NCBI GenBank assembly: GCA_964632995.1
Contig: CAZWDL010000084.1
Span: 1-33,097 of the forward strand
Direction: 5' to 3'
Source of the DNA: CAZWDL01 sp964632995
Lineage (GTDB): Bacteria > Bacteroidota > Bacteroidia > Chitinophagales > Saprospiraceae
DNA length: 33,097 nucleotides
Shown here one piece after another: positions 1-9,481 of the stretch. A program made the translations under genes and the position numbers. The notes under the pieces are model-generated. The model was given only the letters and a program-made list of their open reading frames with translations. It was not told the origin of the DNA and ran no database searches. Positions within the stretch are counted from its first letter, which is position 1, and each line of letters opens with the position of its first letter.

Positions 1-309
1 GCGTCCCGCGACGGGACGCCGCTGCATGGCTGGTACGTCGATCGCCCGCAGCCGCGAGCCCATCTGCTGTACTGCCACGGGAACGGTGTCGACGTCGCCG
101 ACTTGGATGAATTTCTGATCGACTTGAGCGACGAATTGGATGTCGCCGTCCTGGCCTTCGACTACCGCGGGTATGGCCGTAGCGGAGGCCGCGCGCAGGA
201 ACGCGGCGTGTTGGAAGACGGCGACGCCGCCCAACGCTGGTTGGCGGAACGCGCCGGCATTCGTCCCGAGGATGTCGTCCTGATTGGACGATCGCTGGGC
301 GGCGCCGTT
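1..309 (+). CDS. Alpha/beta hydrolase fragment (5' and 3' truncated, probably chimeric)
   Basis: The frame is open from base 1, so the gene begins upstream of the window; the TTG at 103 is not a convincing start. The translation shows a serine hydrolase of the alpha/beta fold: an oxyanion-hole HGNG (about codons 26-29), a DYRGYGRSGG strand-turn motif and the nucleophile elbow GRSLGG, where Ser is the expected catalytic nucleophile. The Asp and His of the triad would lie downstream and are missing. Right after the elbow the frame turns into a beta-helix protein with no family relation. The codon choice and the sequence style (DGTPLHGW, HGNGVDVADL) remind me of Planctomycetes hydrolases more than of the rest of this window, which is an impression, not a search result. 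Most likely an assembly join rather than a real fusion. Confidence 0.6.
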
Positions 310-3063
310 GCGATCGACTGTGTGTTGGGAGGTCGCTCCCTGGCATTGTTCCGCAACTGTTTATTTGAGCGGAATACCGCCTCGCTGCGGGTGGTGAGCA
401 CCGGCGGGGCCGTATTCATGCAAGGCAACAGCGGAGCGCAGGTTCAACCCCGCTTTGTCAGCTGCACCTTCCGCGATAATTACTGCGGCAATGACGGCGG
501 CGCCTTTTCCGCTACACCGACCGGCGAAGGTACGCTGCTGGCCTTCGAAATTGACAGTTGCCTTTTCGCTGACAACCGGGCGGCCGACCGCGGTGCGGCC
601 GTCTGGTATCGCATGAGCTCGGCGGGGGAATCGCGGGTCGTCATCAAAAACAGCCGATTTTCCGGGAACCGGGCCGGCGGACAGGGTGGCGCCGTTTTCG
701 CCCGCAGCAGTTTCGGTAGTGTCGCCAACGACACCCTTATCAACTGTCTGTTCTCCCGCAACAGCACCGACGGCAGCAGCAGTATCAACGACGGAGAAGG
801 GGGCGCAGTCTTTCTGCGCGGCTCTCAGGACGGCACCCGCAATCACCACATCATCAACTGTGTATTTGAAGCGAACAGCGCCTCGGAACGGGGCGGGGCT
901 ATCGGCGCCACTTCCTTCTTTTCCGATGCCGGGACCTTAAATGCCCATATGATAAATTGTACTTTTTTTAGAAATACAACTCCCGGTGACGGCGGCGCCG
1001 TTCATGCCGAAGGCTCGGGCGGCGTCAGCAACATCAGGATTGTCAATAGTATTTTGTGGATGGATGAAGCTGCAGGCGACGGCGCTGAGCTGTTTACCAA
1101 CGGCGCTTCGATCACTGTTGCTCACAGTGTACTGCAGGACGATATTCCGGAAGGCGTCGCCGATGATGGAAATAATCTGACGGAAGACCCGCAGTTAGTA
1201 GATCCCGCTAACGGTGATTTTCGCCTTTCTGCTTGCTCCCCCGCCCGCGATGCCGGACAGAATGCCGCTATTCCTCCAGATCTGACCGATGTCGATGCCG
1301 ACAGTATGCGTTCCGAAATCATCGATGTAGACTTCCGGGGAGCCGAAAGAATTGTCAATGATACCGTCGATATGGGCGCCTTCGAATGGGATGGTGACCC
1401 GCCGGAGCTGGTGCTGGACTTCACCTTGACGGATGTCAGTTGTTCGGGCCTCGGTGATGGGCAGGCCGAGGTGAATCCAAGCGGAGGCATTCCCGGTTAT
1501 TCCTTCAACTGGTCGGACGGGCAAACAACAGCTGCCGCGACCGCGTTGAGCGCTGGTGTCTATCACCTCACCGTTTCGGATGCTTTCAACTGCGTGCTGA
1601 CCGACTCCGTGGTGATCCGCGAAAATGAACCGCTGCTGGCTGCCGTCAGCAACGATACGACCATATGCGCCGGCGCGTCGGTGACCCTTTCAGCTACGGC
1701 GGCCGGGGGCGACGGCAATTACAGGTTCGATTGGAACAATGGATTGGGAGAAGGCGCCATCCAAGAGATCAACCCCGAAACCAGTATTACATTTACCCTT
1801 ACGCTAAGCGACGGCAATGACTGTACAGCCGAAGCGAGCGTGGAGGTAATCGTCAACGCCTCTCCGCCGGTGTCGATCGCGGGTTCGAGGAGCTTCTGTC
1901 CGGGCGGCGCGACGAGGCTGGAAGGCCCGGCGGGCTTTGCGAGCTACCTGTGGTCGAATAATTCGACGGCCCCGGTGCTGGAGGTGAGCCAGCCGGGCCG
2001 CTACGGGCTGACGGTGACGGACGCGAACGGCTGTGTGGGTACGGCGGAGGTACAGGTGGAAGAAAGCGAAGCGCTGCAACCGACGATCGGAGGCGCCTTG
2101 TCTATTTGCGAAGGAGAAAGCACGACGCTGGACGCGGGCGCCTTTGTGGGTTATGCGTGGTCGACGGGCGCGGCAACGCAAACGATCGAGGTGACAACGG
2201 CCGGGACGTACAGCGTGACGGTAAGCGATGGCGGCGGCTGCGAAGGGGAGGCGAGCGTGGAGGTGATCGTCAACGCTTCTCCGCAGGTGTCGATCGCGGG
2301 TTCGGGGAGCTTCTGTCCGGGTGGCGCGACGAGGCTGGAAGGCCCGGCGGGTTTTGCGAGCTATCTGTGGTCGAATAGTTCGACGGCTTCTACCCTGGAG
2401 GTGAGCCAGCCGGGGCTTTACGGGCTGACGGTGACGGATGCATCCGGATGTAGGGGAGAGGCTGAGGTTACTGTAACGGAAATTGAACCTCCTGTCGCCA
2501 GGGATGATCGCTTTTTTATAGGACCTGATGACGAGCGCATTGCCGTTTTCGATTTGGTTGGGAATGACGATATTCCCTTTTCCGGGAGCTGGGAGACAGA
2601 ACTTTTATCGGGGCCTGACCTGGGTGTCGTCGATAACTTAACCGATGGGTTGCTGTCCTATCAGGCGCCGGTCAATGTCGCAGGGGAAGCTTTTGTCACT
2701 TATATTTTATGTCCTGTAAATTGTCCGCAGCTTTGCTCGCAGGCTACCGTAATTATCGAGCTTGAATCTGCGGTTGTCATCGGAGCGATTCCCAATGCCA
2801 TCACCCCTAATGGGGATGGAATAAACGATACCTTTTTCTTTGATATCATTGCGAACAATCCGCCGAATACTTTTCCGGATAACCGGCTGATTATCTTTAA
2901 TCGCTGGGGGGATGTCGTTTACGAAAAACGCGATTACAACAACAACTGGGAAGGGCAAAACCGCAATGGCGGAAAGCTTCCCGACGGGACTTATTACTAC
3001 GTGCTTTACCTGGATGTAAGCGAAGGTTTGGTTTTTAAAGGCGATGTAACGGTATTGCGATAA
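310..3063 (+). CDS. Secreted beta-helix/SprB-like repeat protein with T9SS type B C-terminal domain (N-terminus lost)
   Basis: Large surface or secreted protein, function unknown. The first ~280 codons carry repeated GGAV/GGAF turns each followed by N-C-x-F-x-x-N (for example NCLFERN, SCTFRDN, NCVFEAN), the pattern of polymorphic-membrane-protein-like right-handed beta-helices. A stretch with SPARDAG and DMGAFEW follows, typical of choice-of-anchor beta-helix proteins. From about 1430 come SprB/PKD-like Ig modules (GGIPGYSFNWSDGQ), two of them near-identical. The last ~90 residues (about 2785-3060) hold ITPNGDGIND, NRWGDVVY and LPDGTYYYVL, the gliding-motility-associated C-terminal domain that directs export through the type IX secretion system. 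No signal peptide is visible because the 5' end is replaced by the hydrolase fragment. Family placement is confident; ligand and role are not known. Confidence 0.85.
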   Translation, partial: AIDCVLGGRSLALFRNCLFERNTASLRVVSTGGAVFMQGNSGAQVQPRFVSCTFRDNYCGNDGGAFSATPTGEGTLLAFEIDSCLFADNRAADRGAAVWYRMSSAGESRVVIKNSRFSGNRAGGQGGAVFARSSFGSVANDTLINCLFSRNSTDGSSSINDGEGGAVFLRGSQDGTRNHHIINCVFEANSASERGGAIGATSFFSDAGTLNAHMINCTFFRNTTPGDGGAVHAEGSGGVSNIRIVNSILWMDEAAGDGAELFTNGASITVAHSVLQDDIPEGVADDGNNLTEDPQLVDPANGDFRLSACSPARDAGQNAAIPPDLTDVDADSMRSEIIDVDFRGAERIVNDTVDMGAFEWDGDPPELVLDFTLTDVSCSGLGDGQAEVNPSGGIPGYSFNWSDGQTTAAATALSAGVYHLTVSDAFNCVLTDSVVIRENEPLLAAVSNDTTICAGASVTLSATAAGGDGNYRFDWNNGLGEGAIQEINPETSITFTLTLSDGNDCTAEASVEVIVNASPPVSIAGSRSFCPGGATRLEGPAGFASYLWSNNSTAPVLEVSQPGRYGLTVTDANGCVGTAEVQVEESEALQPTIGGALSICEGESTTLDAGAFVGYAWSTGAATQTIEVTTAGTYSVTVSDGGGCEGEASVEVIVNASPQVSIAGSGSFCPGGATRLEGPAGFASYLWSNSSTASTLEVSQPGLYGLTVTDASGCRGEAEVTVTEIEPPVARDDRFFIGPDDERIAVFDLVGNDDIPFSGSWETELLSGPDLGVVDNLTDGLLSYQAPVNVAGEAFVTYILCPVNCPQLCSQATVIIELESAVVIGAIPNAITPNGDGINDTFFFDIIANNPPNTFPDNRLIIFNRWGDVVYEKRDYNNNWEGQNRNGGKLPDGTYYYVLYLDVSEGLVFKGDVTVLR
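1834..2455 (+). repeat. Two near-identical Ig-like modules (period 417 bp)
   Basis: Two copies of about 205 bp, 1834-2038 and 2251-2455, start at the same codon phase 417 bp (139 codons) apart inside the T9SS cargo gene. By eye they differ at roughly 20 positions. Both encode SVEVIVNASP, FCPGGATRLEGPAGFASYLW and LEVSQPG. A more diverged module (2041-2250, LSICEGESTTLDAG) separates them. The copies use GCG, CTG, GTG and ACG more heavily than the flanks. Confidence 0.85.
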
Positions 3064-3148
3064 TGGGGAATTGAACAGATTTCAGTACATTTAGCCTTTA
3101 AATTCGCTTTTAATGTTTGCTCTTTTACATCCAAAAGCACCCTGGAAT

Positions 3149-4453
3149 ATGCGCTATCTATTACTCCTTACCGTATTCATCGCCGCAACGGCTTTTTCAC
3201 CCCTTCCCTCAGATCCGCCGGAGTTGGAGGCCGTTATTGCGAAAGATATACCTTACCTGCTCGAATTCTACAAAACCCGCCATCAGAATCCGGAGATCTC
3301 GCTGGAAGAAAAAGAAACCGCCACAGCGCTGGCTGCGGAGCTGCGCCAGATCGGCTTCGAGGTAACGGAAAACTTCGGCGGTTACGGCATCGTCGGCATC
3401 TTCAAAAACGGGGAGGGCCCGACCATCCTCTACCGTACCGATATGGACGCCCTGCCGATGTACGAAAAGACGGAACTCGACTACGCCAGCGAGCAAACCA
3501 TCATGTACAACGGCGAAGAAACCGGCGCTATGCACTCCTGCGGCCACGATATGCACATGACCACCTGGCTGGGTACGGCCCGCGCGATGGTTAAGATGAA
3601 AGATCAGTGGTCAGGTACCCTCATGCTCATCGGGCAGCCCGCTGAGGAGATCGGCGCGGGCTCCAAGATGATGCTGGATGAAGGCTTGTATGAACAATTC
3701 GATGTGCCTGACTACGGCATCGGCCTGCATTGCAGCCCCAGCATTCCCGCCGGCAAGGTAGGATTCGGCAAAGGCTACACTATGGCCAATACGGAAAGCA
3801 TTGATATCAAAGTGCACGGCGTCGGCGCCCACGGCGCTTCTCCCCATATGTCGATTGACCCCGTGGTGATCGGCAGCATGATCGTCATGGATCTGCAGAC
3901 CATCGTCAGCCGTAATCTAAAGCCCACCGACTCGGCCGTCATCACCGTCGGCGCCATCAAGGGGGGCATCAAACACAACATCATTCCCGACGAGGTGACG
4001 CTCAAGCTTACCGTGCGCACCTTTTCCGAAGAGGTCCGACAAATGGTGCATCGCCGCATCAGGGAAGTCTGTCGCGGCATCGCCATCGCCGCCGGCGTTC
4101 CGGAAGACAAGATGCCGGAGGTATATATCCCGGACACCTTTACGCCCGCCAATTATAACGACCCCGGACTGGTGGACCGCCTCGTGACCTCTGCCTCCGC
4201 TGTCATCGGCGTGGATAAAGTCGTGGATGCCGAACCGCAGATGGTCGGCGAGGATTTCTCGCGCTACGGACAAACCGAGCACGACGTGCCGACCGTCCTC
4301 TTCTGGCTGGGCACCGTACCCGATCAGCGCGTAGAGTCGGGCGATATGCCGGGACTGCACTCGCCTTTTTACTATCCGGAACCGGAGGAGTCAATCGAAA
4401 CCGGGGTGAAGGTGGTTACGCAGTCCTTGCTGGATATCTTCGCTAAGGAATGA
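3149..4453 (+). CDS. M20 family amidohydrolase/metallopeptidase, exported
   Basis: Zinc-dependent hydrolase of the M20/hippurate-hydrolase type, expected to cleave N-acyl amino acids or small amides in the periplasm. Metal and catalytic motifs are in order: RTDMDALP, MHSCGHDMHM, the catalytic/metal pair in GQPAEEIGAG, GLHCSPSIPAG, the dimerisation-domain motif GVGAHGASPHMSIDP, NIIPDEV, and the late metal site MVGEDFSRY. Length of 434 aa fits the family. An ATG at 3113 is in frame, but 3149 gives a clean signal peptide (MRYLLLLTVFIAATAF), whereas the earlier start puts 12 extra residues with two prolines before it; I prefer 3149. It stands alone, 50-86 bp behind the T9SS cargo gene and convergent with the DUF6702 gene across a palindromic element. 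Substrate cannot be read from the sequence. Confidence 0.9.
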   Translation: MRYLLLLTVFIAATAFSPLPSDPPELEAVIAKDIPYLLEFYKTRHQNPEISLEEKETATALAAELRQIGFEVTENFGGYGIVGIFKNGEGPTILYRTDMDALPMYEKTELDYASEQTIMYNGEETGAMHSCGHDMHMTTWLGTARAMVKMKDQWSGTLMLIGQPAEEIGAGSKMMLDEGLYEQFDVPDYGIGLHCSPSIPAGKVGFGKGYTMANTESIDIKVHGVGAHGASPHMSIDPVVIGSMIVMDLQTIVSRNLKPTDSAVITVGAIKGGIKHNIIPDEVTLKLTVRTFSEEVRQMVHRRIREVCRGIAIAAGVPEDKMPEVYIPDTFTPANYNDPGLVDRLVTSASAVIGVDKVVDAEPQMVGEDFSRYGQTEHDVPTVLFWLGTVPDQRVESGDMPGLHSPFYYPEPEESIETGVKVVTQSLLDIFAKE

Positions 4454-4457
4454 TGCG

Positions 4458-4684
4458 TTTACGAAGCCTCGAAGGTGTATTGATTACTGACATCTTTAGT
4501 CGGGGCTGAACTTCTGCGGTTCTTCTGTTTTTCTGTTCCTCTGTTCTGCGGTTCCGATCTGTTTAAAACAGTTTTTTACCTTCTTATTGACTTTCAGAAC
4601 CGCAAAAAAGTAGAACCGATGAACCATAGAAGTCACCCTAAACCGAACTTATGGGCAATCAACACACCTCCGAGGTTTCGTAAA
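4458..4684. repeat. Imperfect 227-bp palindromic intergenic element with 30-bp inverted ends
   Basis: The outer arms 4458-4487 and 4655-4684 are inverted copies with 26 of 30 matches, all four differences being A/G transitions. Looser symmetry continues inward (CTTCTGCGGTTC near 4511 against GAACCGATGAACC near 4611; TCTGCGGTTC near 4546 against GAACCGC near 4597) to a perfect small palindrome CTGTTTAAAACAG at 4559-4571, near the midpoint (about 4571). It fills the whole gap between two convergent genes. It could be a bidirectional terminator, a MITE-like element or both. No ORF inside. Confidence 0.75.
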
Positions 4685-4691
4685 GTACCAC

Positions 4692-5213
4692 TCAAAAAAC
4701 CACCTCCTCCTCCGCCTCTCCCTTCGTCAGCCGGAAAAAGCGGCGCTCCTCCCCGTGATGCAGGCTGACCATATTGGATTGGGTGGGAAAGAGCTCCATG
4801 AAAAAGTCTGCTTCCACACTAAGCTTGTTCCACTGCGCTGGGCAGGGCATGTCGAAGGTGAGCCAGTAGACGTCGTTTTCCACGCTGCAGTTCTCCAGGG
4901 TTGTTTTCACCGCTTTCCCATTTACCAAAAAAAGGAGATGATCGGCGAAATAATCAGCGAGCAGATCCTCTTGCCGGGCGCAGATGTCATCCAGCGGAAT
5001 CACCTCGTAGTTATCGAAGGCGTTGCGCAGCGCGTTCTGCATGTCGTCCTTGAAAACCTTGACGTTAACTGTCGCCTTAGCTGCCTGTTCCTCGTGTAGA
5101 ACCTGAATGACGCCGATGTAGATGGCGTGCTCAGATAGCGTGGAGAGTAGCTCGGGGGAGGTCCGTAATGAAAAAGCAAGGAGACAGCTTATGAGGAGAA
5201 TTCCAAGATTCAT
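4692..5213 (-). CDS. DUF6702 family protein, exported
   Basis: 173-aa protein of a Bacteroidota-specific family of unknown function. A signal peptide (MNLGILLISCLLAFSL) is followed by the family layout: an H-x-IYIGVIQV beta strand (about 29-38), KVFKDDMQNALRNAF (about 53-67), DYFADHLLFLVNGKAVK (about 87-103) and a C-terminal FFMELFPTQSNMVSLHH segment with a final LTKGEAEEEVVF. Family members often look like small periplasmic proteins that pair with peptidases, but no function is established that I know of. Convergent with the M20 amidohydrolase and divergent from the DUF4349 lipoprotein. ATG at 5213 has a TAnnTTTG box about 45 bp upstream. Confidence 0.7.
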   Translation of the reverse strand: MNLGILLISCLLAFSLRTSPELLSTLSEHAIYIGVIQVLHEEQAAKATVNVKVFKDDMQNALRNAFDNYEVIPLDDICARQEDLLADYFADHLLFLVNGKAVKTTLENCSVENDVYWLTFDMPCPAQWNKLSVEADFFMELFPTQSNMVSLHHGEERRFFRLTKGEAEEEVVF

Positions 5214-5256
5214 AGTTTTAATATCTTAGTGAAAGGGTTGCTCAGGAACCCGGAGT

Positions 5257-5264
5257 CAAAAATA
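5257..5264 (-). promoter_or_regulatory. Bacteroidota -7 box (TATTTTTG) for the DUF6702 gene
   Basis: Read on the minus strand, 5264-5257 matches TAnnTTTG exactly, the -7 element of the Bacteroidota primary sigma factor. It would place the transcript start near 5250, about 37 nt before the ATG at 5213. I see no clear TTTG -33 element upstream, which lowers confidence. Confidence 0.4.
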
Positions 5265-5374
5265 CGTGAAATCCTTTTAATCTGGCCTGCGGTAAAAAGT
5301 GGTCACTCTGCCAGACGAAACGCCAAAACGGTCATGAGTCGCATCTTTTACATTATAACCAAAACGCCATTCCC

Positions 5375-6271
5375 ATGAGCAATAATCTGATCCTGCTTAT
5401 CCTCCTCATCCTGTTATTGGGCTGCCACGGCGAGACTCATCAGAACCGCTTGGACGGCGGTATGGAAAAAGCCGAACAGGAGTACGAAATGCCCCGCAGC
5501 GCCGAGGTCCCGGCTCCGCCTCCTCCTCAGTCTTCCGCTTCGGCGTCGAGTAGGGAAGAGGCTGGACAGGCAGAGGGAGAACGGTCCTCGACTGATTCCG
5601 TTAAGATCGGCAAAAAGATCATCAAGGACGGTGAGATGCGCCTGGAAGTGGAGGACCTGCCCGCCGCCAAGCAGCAGGTCGATACGCTGCTTGAGAATTT
5701 TCAGGCCTATTACGAAAATGAGCAATTCGAGGCGTACGAGTACCAGTCGACCTACGAACTGAAAGTCCGGGTGCCTGCCCGCAATTTCGAAAACCTGCTG
5801 CAGGCCATCGAATCGGGACAAGGCAAGGTGCTGTCCAAAAACATCCGCGCCCGCGACGTGACAGAGCAGTACCTCGACTTGTCTATCCGCCTGGAGAACA
5901 ACCGCCGATACCTGGAGCGCTACAACGAACTCCTGGCCCGCGCCAATTCCGTCGAGGATATCCTGAATATCCAGGAACGCACCCGGCAGATCGAAGCGGA
6001 GATCGATGCCCAGACCGGCCGCCTGAACTACCTGGATGATCAGGTGAAATACAGCACGCTGACCTTAACGCTCATCGAGCGGCATGAACAGGTCGCAGAG
6101 GGAAGGAATTTCGGACAGCAGGTGGCCGGGGCGTTCCGGGATGGGGTTGGCATGTTTTTGGACTTTCTGCTGGTGCTGGTGAATTTGTGGCCGTTCCTAT
6201 TGCTGGGCGTATTTTTCTGGGCATTCCGTAAGCGAATTGGAAGACTTTTCAAGAGGGAGAGGCCGGGCTGA
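5375..6271 (+). CDS. DUF4349 domain lipoprotein with C-terminal membrane anchor
   Basis: 298-aa envelope protein of unknown function. The N-terminus is a short lipoprotein signal with lipobox LLGC (Cys17). A low-complexity linker rich in Pro, Ser and Glu (about 40-75) leads to the DUF4349 domain (about 85-240): KIIKDGEMRLEVEDLPAAKQ, the strand KVRVPARNFENLLQAIE, GKVLSKNIRARDVTEQYLDL and the long helical hairpin RLENNRRYLERYNELLARA...EDILNIQERTRQIEAEI, predicted to be a coiled coil. A final transmembrane helix (about 258-285, VLVNLWPFLLLGVFFW) ends in a basic tail RKRIGRLFKRERPG. Starts 161 bp from the divergent DUF6702 gene. The family is widespread and often found as single genes. Confidence 0.85.
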   Translation: MSNNLILLILLILLLGCHGETHQNRLDGGMEKAEQEYEMPRSAEVPAPPPPQSSASASSREEAGQAEGERSSTDSVKIGKKIIKDGEMRLEVEDLPAAKQQVDTLLENFQAYYENEQFEAYEYQSTYELKVRVPARNFENLLQAIESGQGKVLSKNIRARDVTEQYLDLSIRLENNRRYLERYNELLARANSVEDILNIQERTRQIEAEIDAQTGRLNYLDDQVKYSTLTLTLIERHEQVAEGRNFGQQVAGAFRDGVGMFLDFLLVLVNLWPFLLLGVFFWAFRKRIGRLFKRERPG

Positions 6272-6368
6272 TCATCACGGCTGGTGACCAGGGCAACTTT
6301 GCAGGAATTATTTGAGGGGAACCTTAACCATCATTTTCTTATCTTCATCCGAAAACAGCCCTTCACCC

Positions 6369-8456
<2,088 letters not shown>

Positions 8457-8516
8457 GACGTAGCATCGGTCGGTTCTTTTTTAAAGTCTCTTTGACAGTT
8501 ATCTAAAAAATATATA

Positions 8517-9311
8517 ATGCCCTACCTCACCGCCAACCACGTCCGCCTCTACTACGAAGATACCGGCGCCGGTCCCGAAACCATCATCTTTTCCCACGGT
8601 CTCCTCTGGAGCAGCCGCATGTTTGCCGGTCAGATCGATCATTTGAAAGACCGCTACCGCGTCATCGCCTACGATCACCGGGGGCAGGGGAGGAGTGAAG
8701 TGACACCCCGCGGCTACGATATGGACACCCTCACCGAGGACGCCCTGGCTCTGATGGACGCCCTGAGCGTCGAGCGCTGCCACTTTGCCGGGCTCAGCAT
8801 GGGGGGCTTTGTCGCCATGCGCCTGGCCGCTCGCCACCCGGAGCGCATACAGTCGCTGATTTTGATGGAGACGACAGCACAGCCCGAGCCGGAAGAGAAT
8901 ATTCCCCGTTATCGCATGCTCAATGCCGTTGTAAAAATTTTTGGACCTTGGGCGGTGAAAAAACCGGTGATGAAAATTATGTTTGGAGAAGCTTTTCTGC
9001 AGGACCCGGATCGCGAAGCGTCACGTAAGAAATGGGAAAAGGAACTCACCTCCAATAAACGCAGCATCACCCGCGCCGTTCAGGGCGTAATCGGCCGCGC
9101 ATCGGTGCCGCCGGAAGAACTGGCTCGTATTCAGTGTCCGACGCTGATCATAGTGGGGGAGCAGGATGTCGCTACCATACCCGCCAAATCGGAGTACCTG
9201 CGCGAGCATATTCCCAATTCCAGGTTGGTGCGCATCGCCCGGGCAGGACATACTTCTTCGGTAGAAGAACCGGAGGCGGTAAATGCGGCGATTGACGCTT
9301 TCCTGAGGTAA
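8517..9311 (+). CDS. Alpha/beta fold hydrolase
   Basis: 264-aa cytoplasmic hydrolase of the 3-oxoadipate enol-lactonase/haloperoxidase-like class. It has the HG oxyanion motif (HGLLWSS), YDHRGQGRSEV, the nucleophile elbow GLSMGG with Ser94, the acid in GEQDVAT (Asp217) and the catalytic His in AGHTSSVE (His245), so a complete triad. A cap region lies at about 125-190. No signal peptide. It follows the molybdopterin enzyme by 60 bp on the same strand, and TTTGACA at 8491-8497 is too close to the ATG to be a normal -33 box, so cotranscription is possible. Substrate cannot be inferred. Confidence 0.85.
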   Translation: MPYLTANHVRLYYEDTGAGPETIIFSHGLLWSSRMFAGQIDHLKDRYRVIAYDHRGQGRSEVTPRGYDMDTLTEDALALMDALSVERCHFAGLSMGGFVAMRLAARHPERIQSLILMETTAQPEPEENIPRYRMLNAVVKIFGPWAVKKPVMKIMFGEAFLQDPDREASRKKWEKELTSNKRSITRAVQGVIGRASVPPEELARIQCPTLIIVGEQDVATIPAKSEYLREHIPNSRLVRIARAGHTSSVEEPEAVNAAIDAFLR

Positions 9312-9351
9312 AGGCTTTTAAGAACCACAATGAAAAAAAGCGGTAAATTTT

Positions 9352-9464
9352 ATTTCACCACAGAGCACACTGAGATTACAGAGGAAATTTTCTCTGTGTA
9401 CCCTGTGACTCTGTGGTGAAATATTCTGTGTGATAAGTTGCGAAGTAACTTATGAGACGGTCTC
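9352..9464. terminator. Palindromic convergent-gene spacer, probable bidirectional terminator
   Basis: A perfect 14-bp inverted repeat (9352-9365 and 9409-9422, ATTTCACCACAGAG) encloses a smaller one (ACAGAG/CTCTGT about 9378-9397). It is followed by a 7-bp hairpin ATAAGTT/AACTTAT (9433-9439, 9447-9453) and a short palindrome GAGACGGTCTC (9454-9464). The set lies between the convergent alpha/beta hydrolase and CocE genes. ACCACAGAG-type palindromes recur in many environmental genomes in my experience; I cannot check copy number here. Confidence 0.6.
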
Positions 9465-9481
9465 TAACTTTCGAATTGGCA

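Noticed and set aside
103..3063. Single natural 986-aa hydrolase-adhesin fusion starting at TTG 103
   Set aside because: The frame is open to base 1, the start is internal to the hydrolase fold, the hydrolase lacks its second half, and the join lies in a repeat shared with the second gene.
8491..8497. TTTGACA as a promoter of the alpha/beta hydrolase
   Set aside because: Only 20 bp from the ATG, leaving no space for a -7 box and leader.
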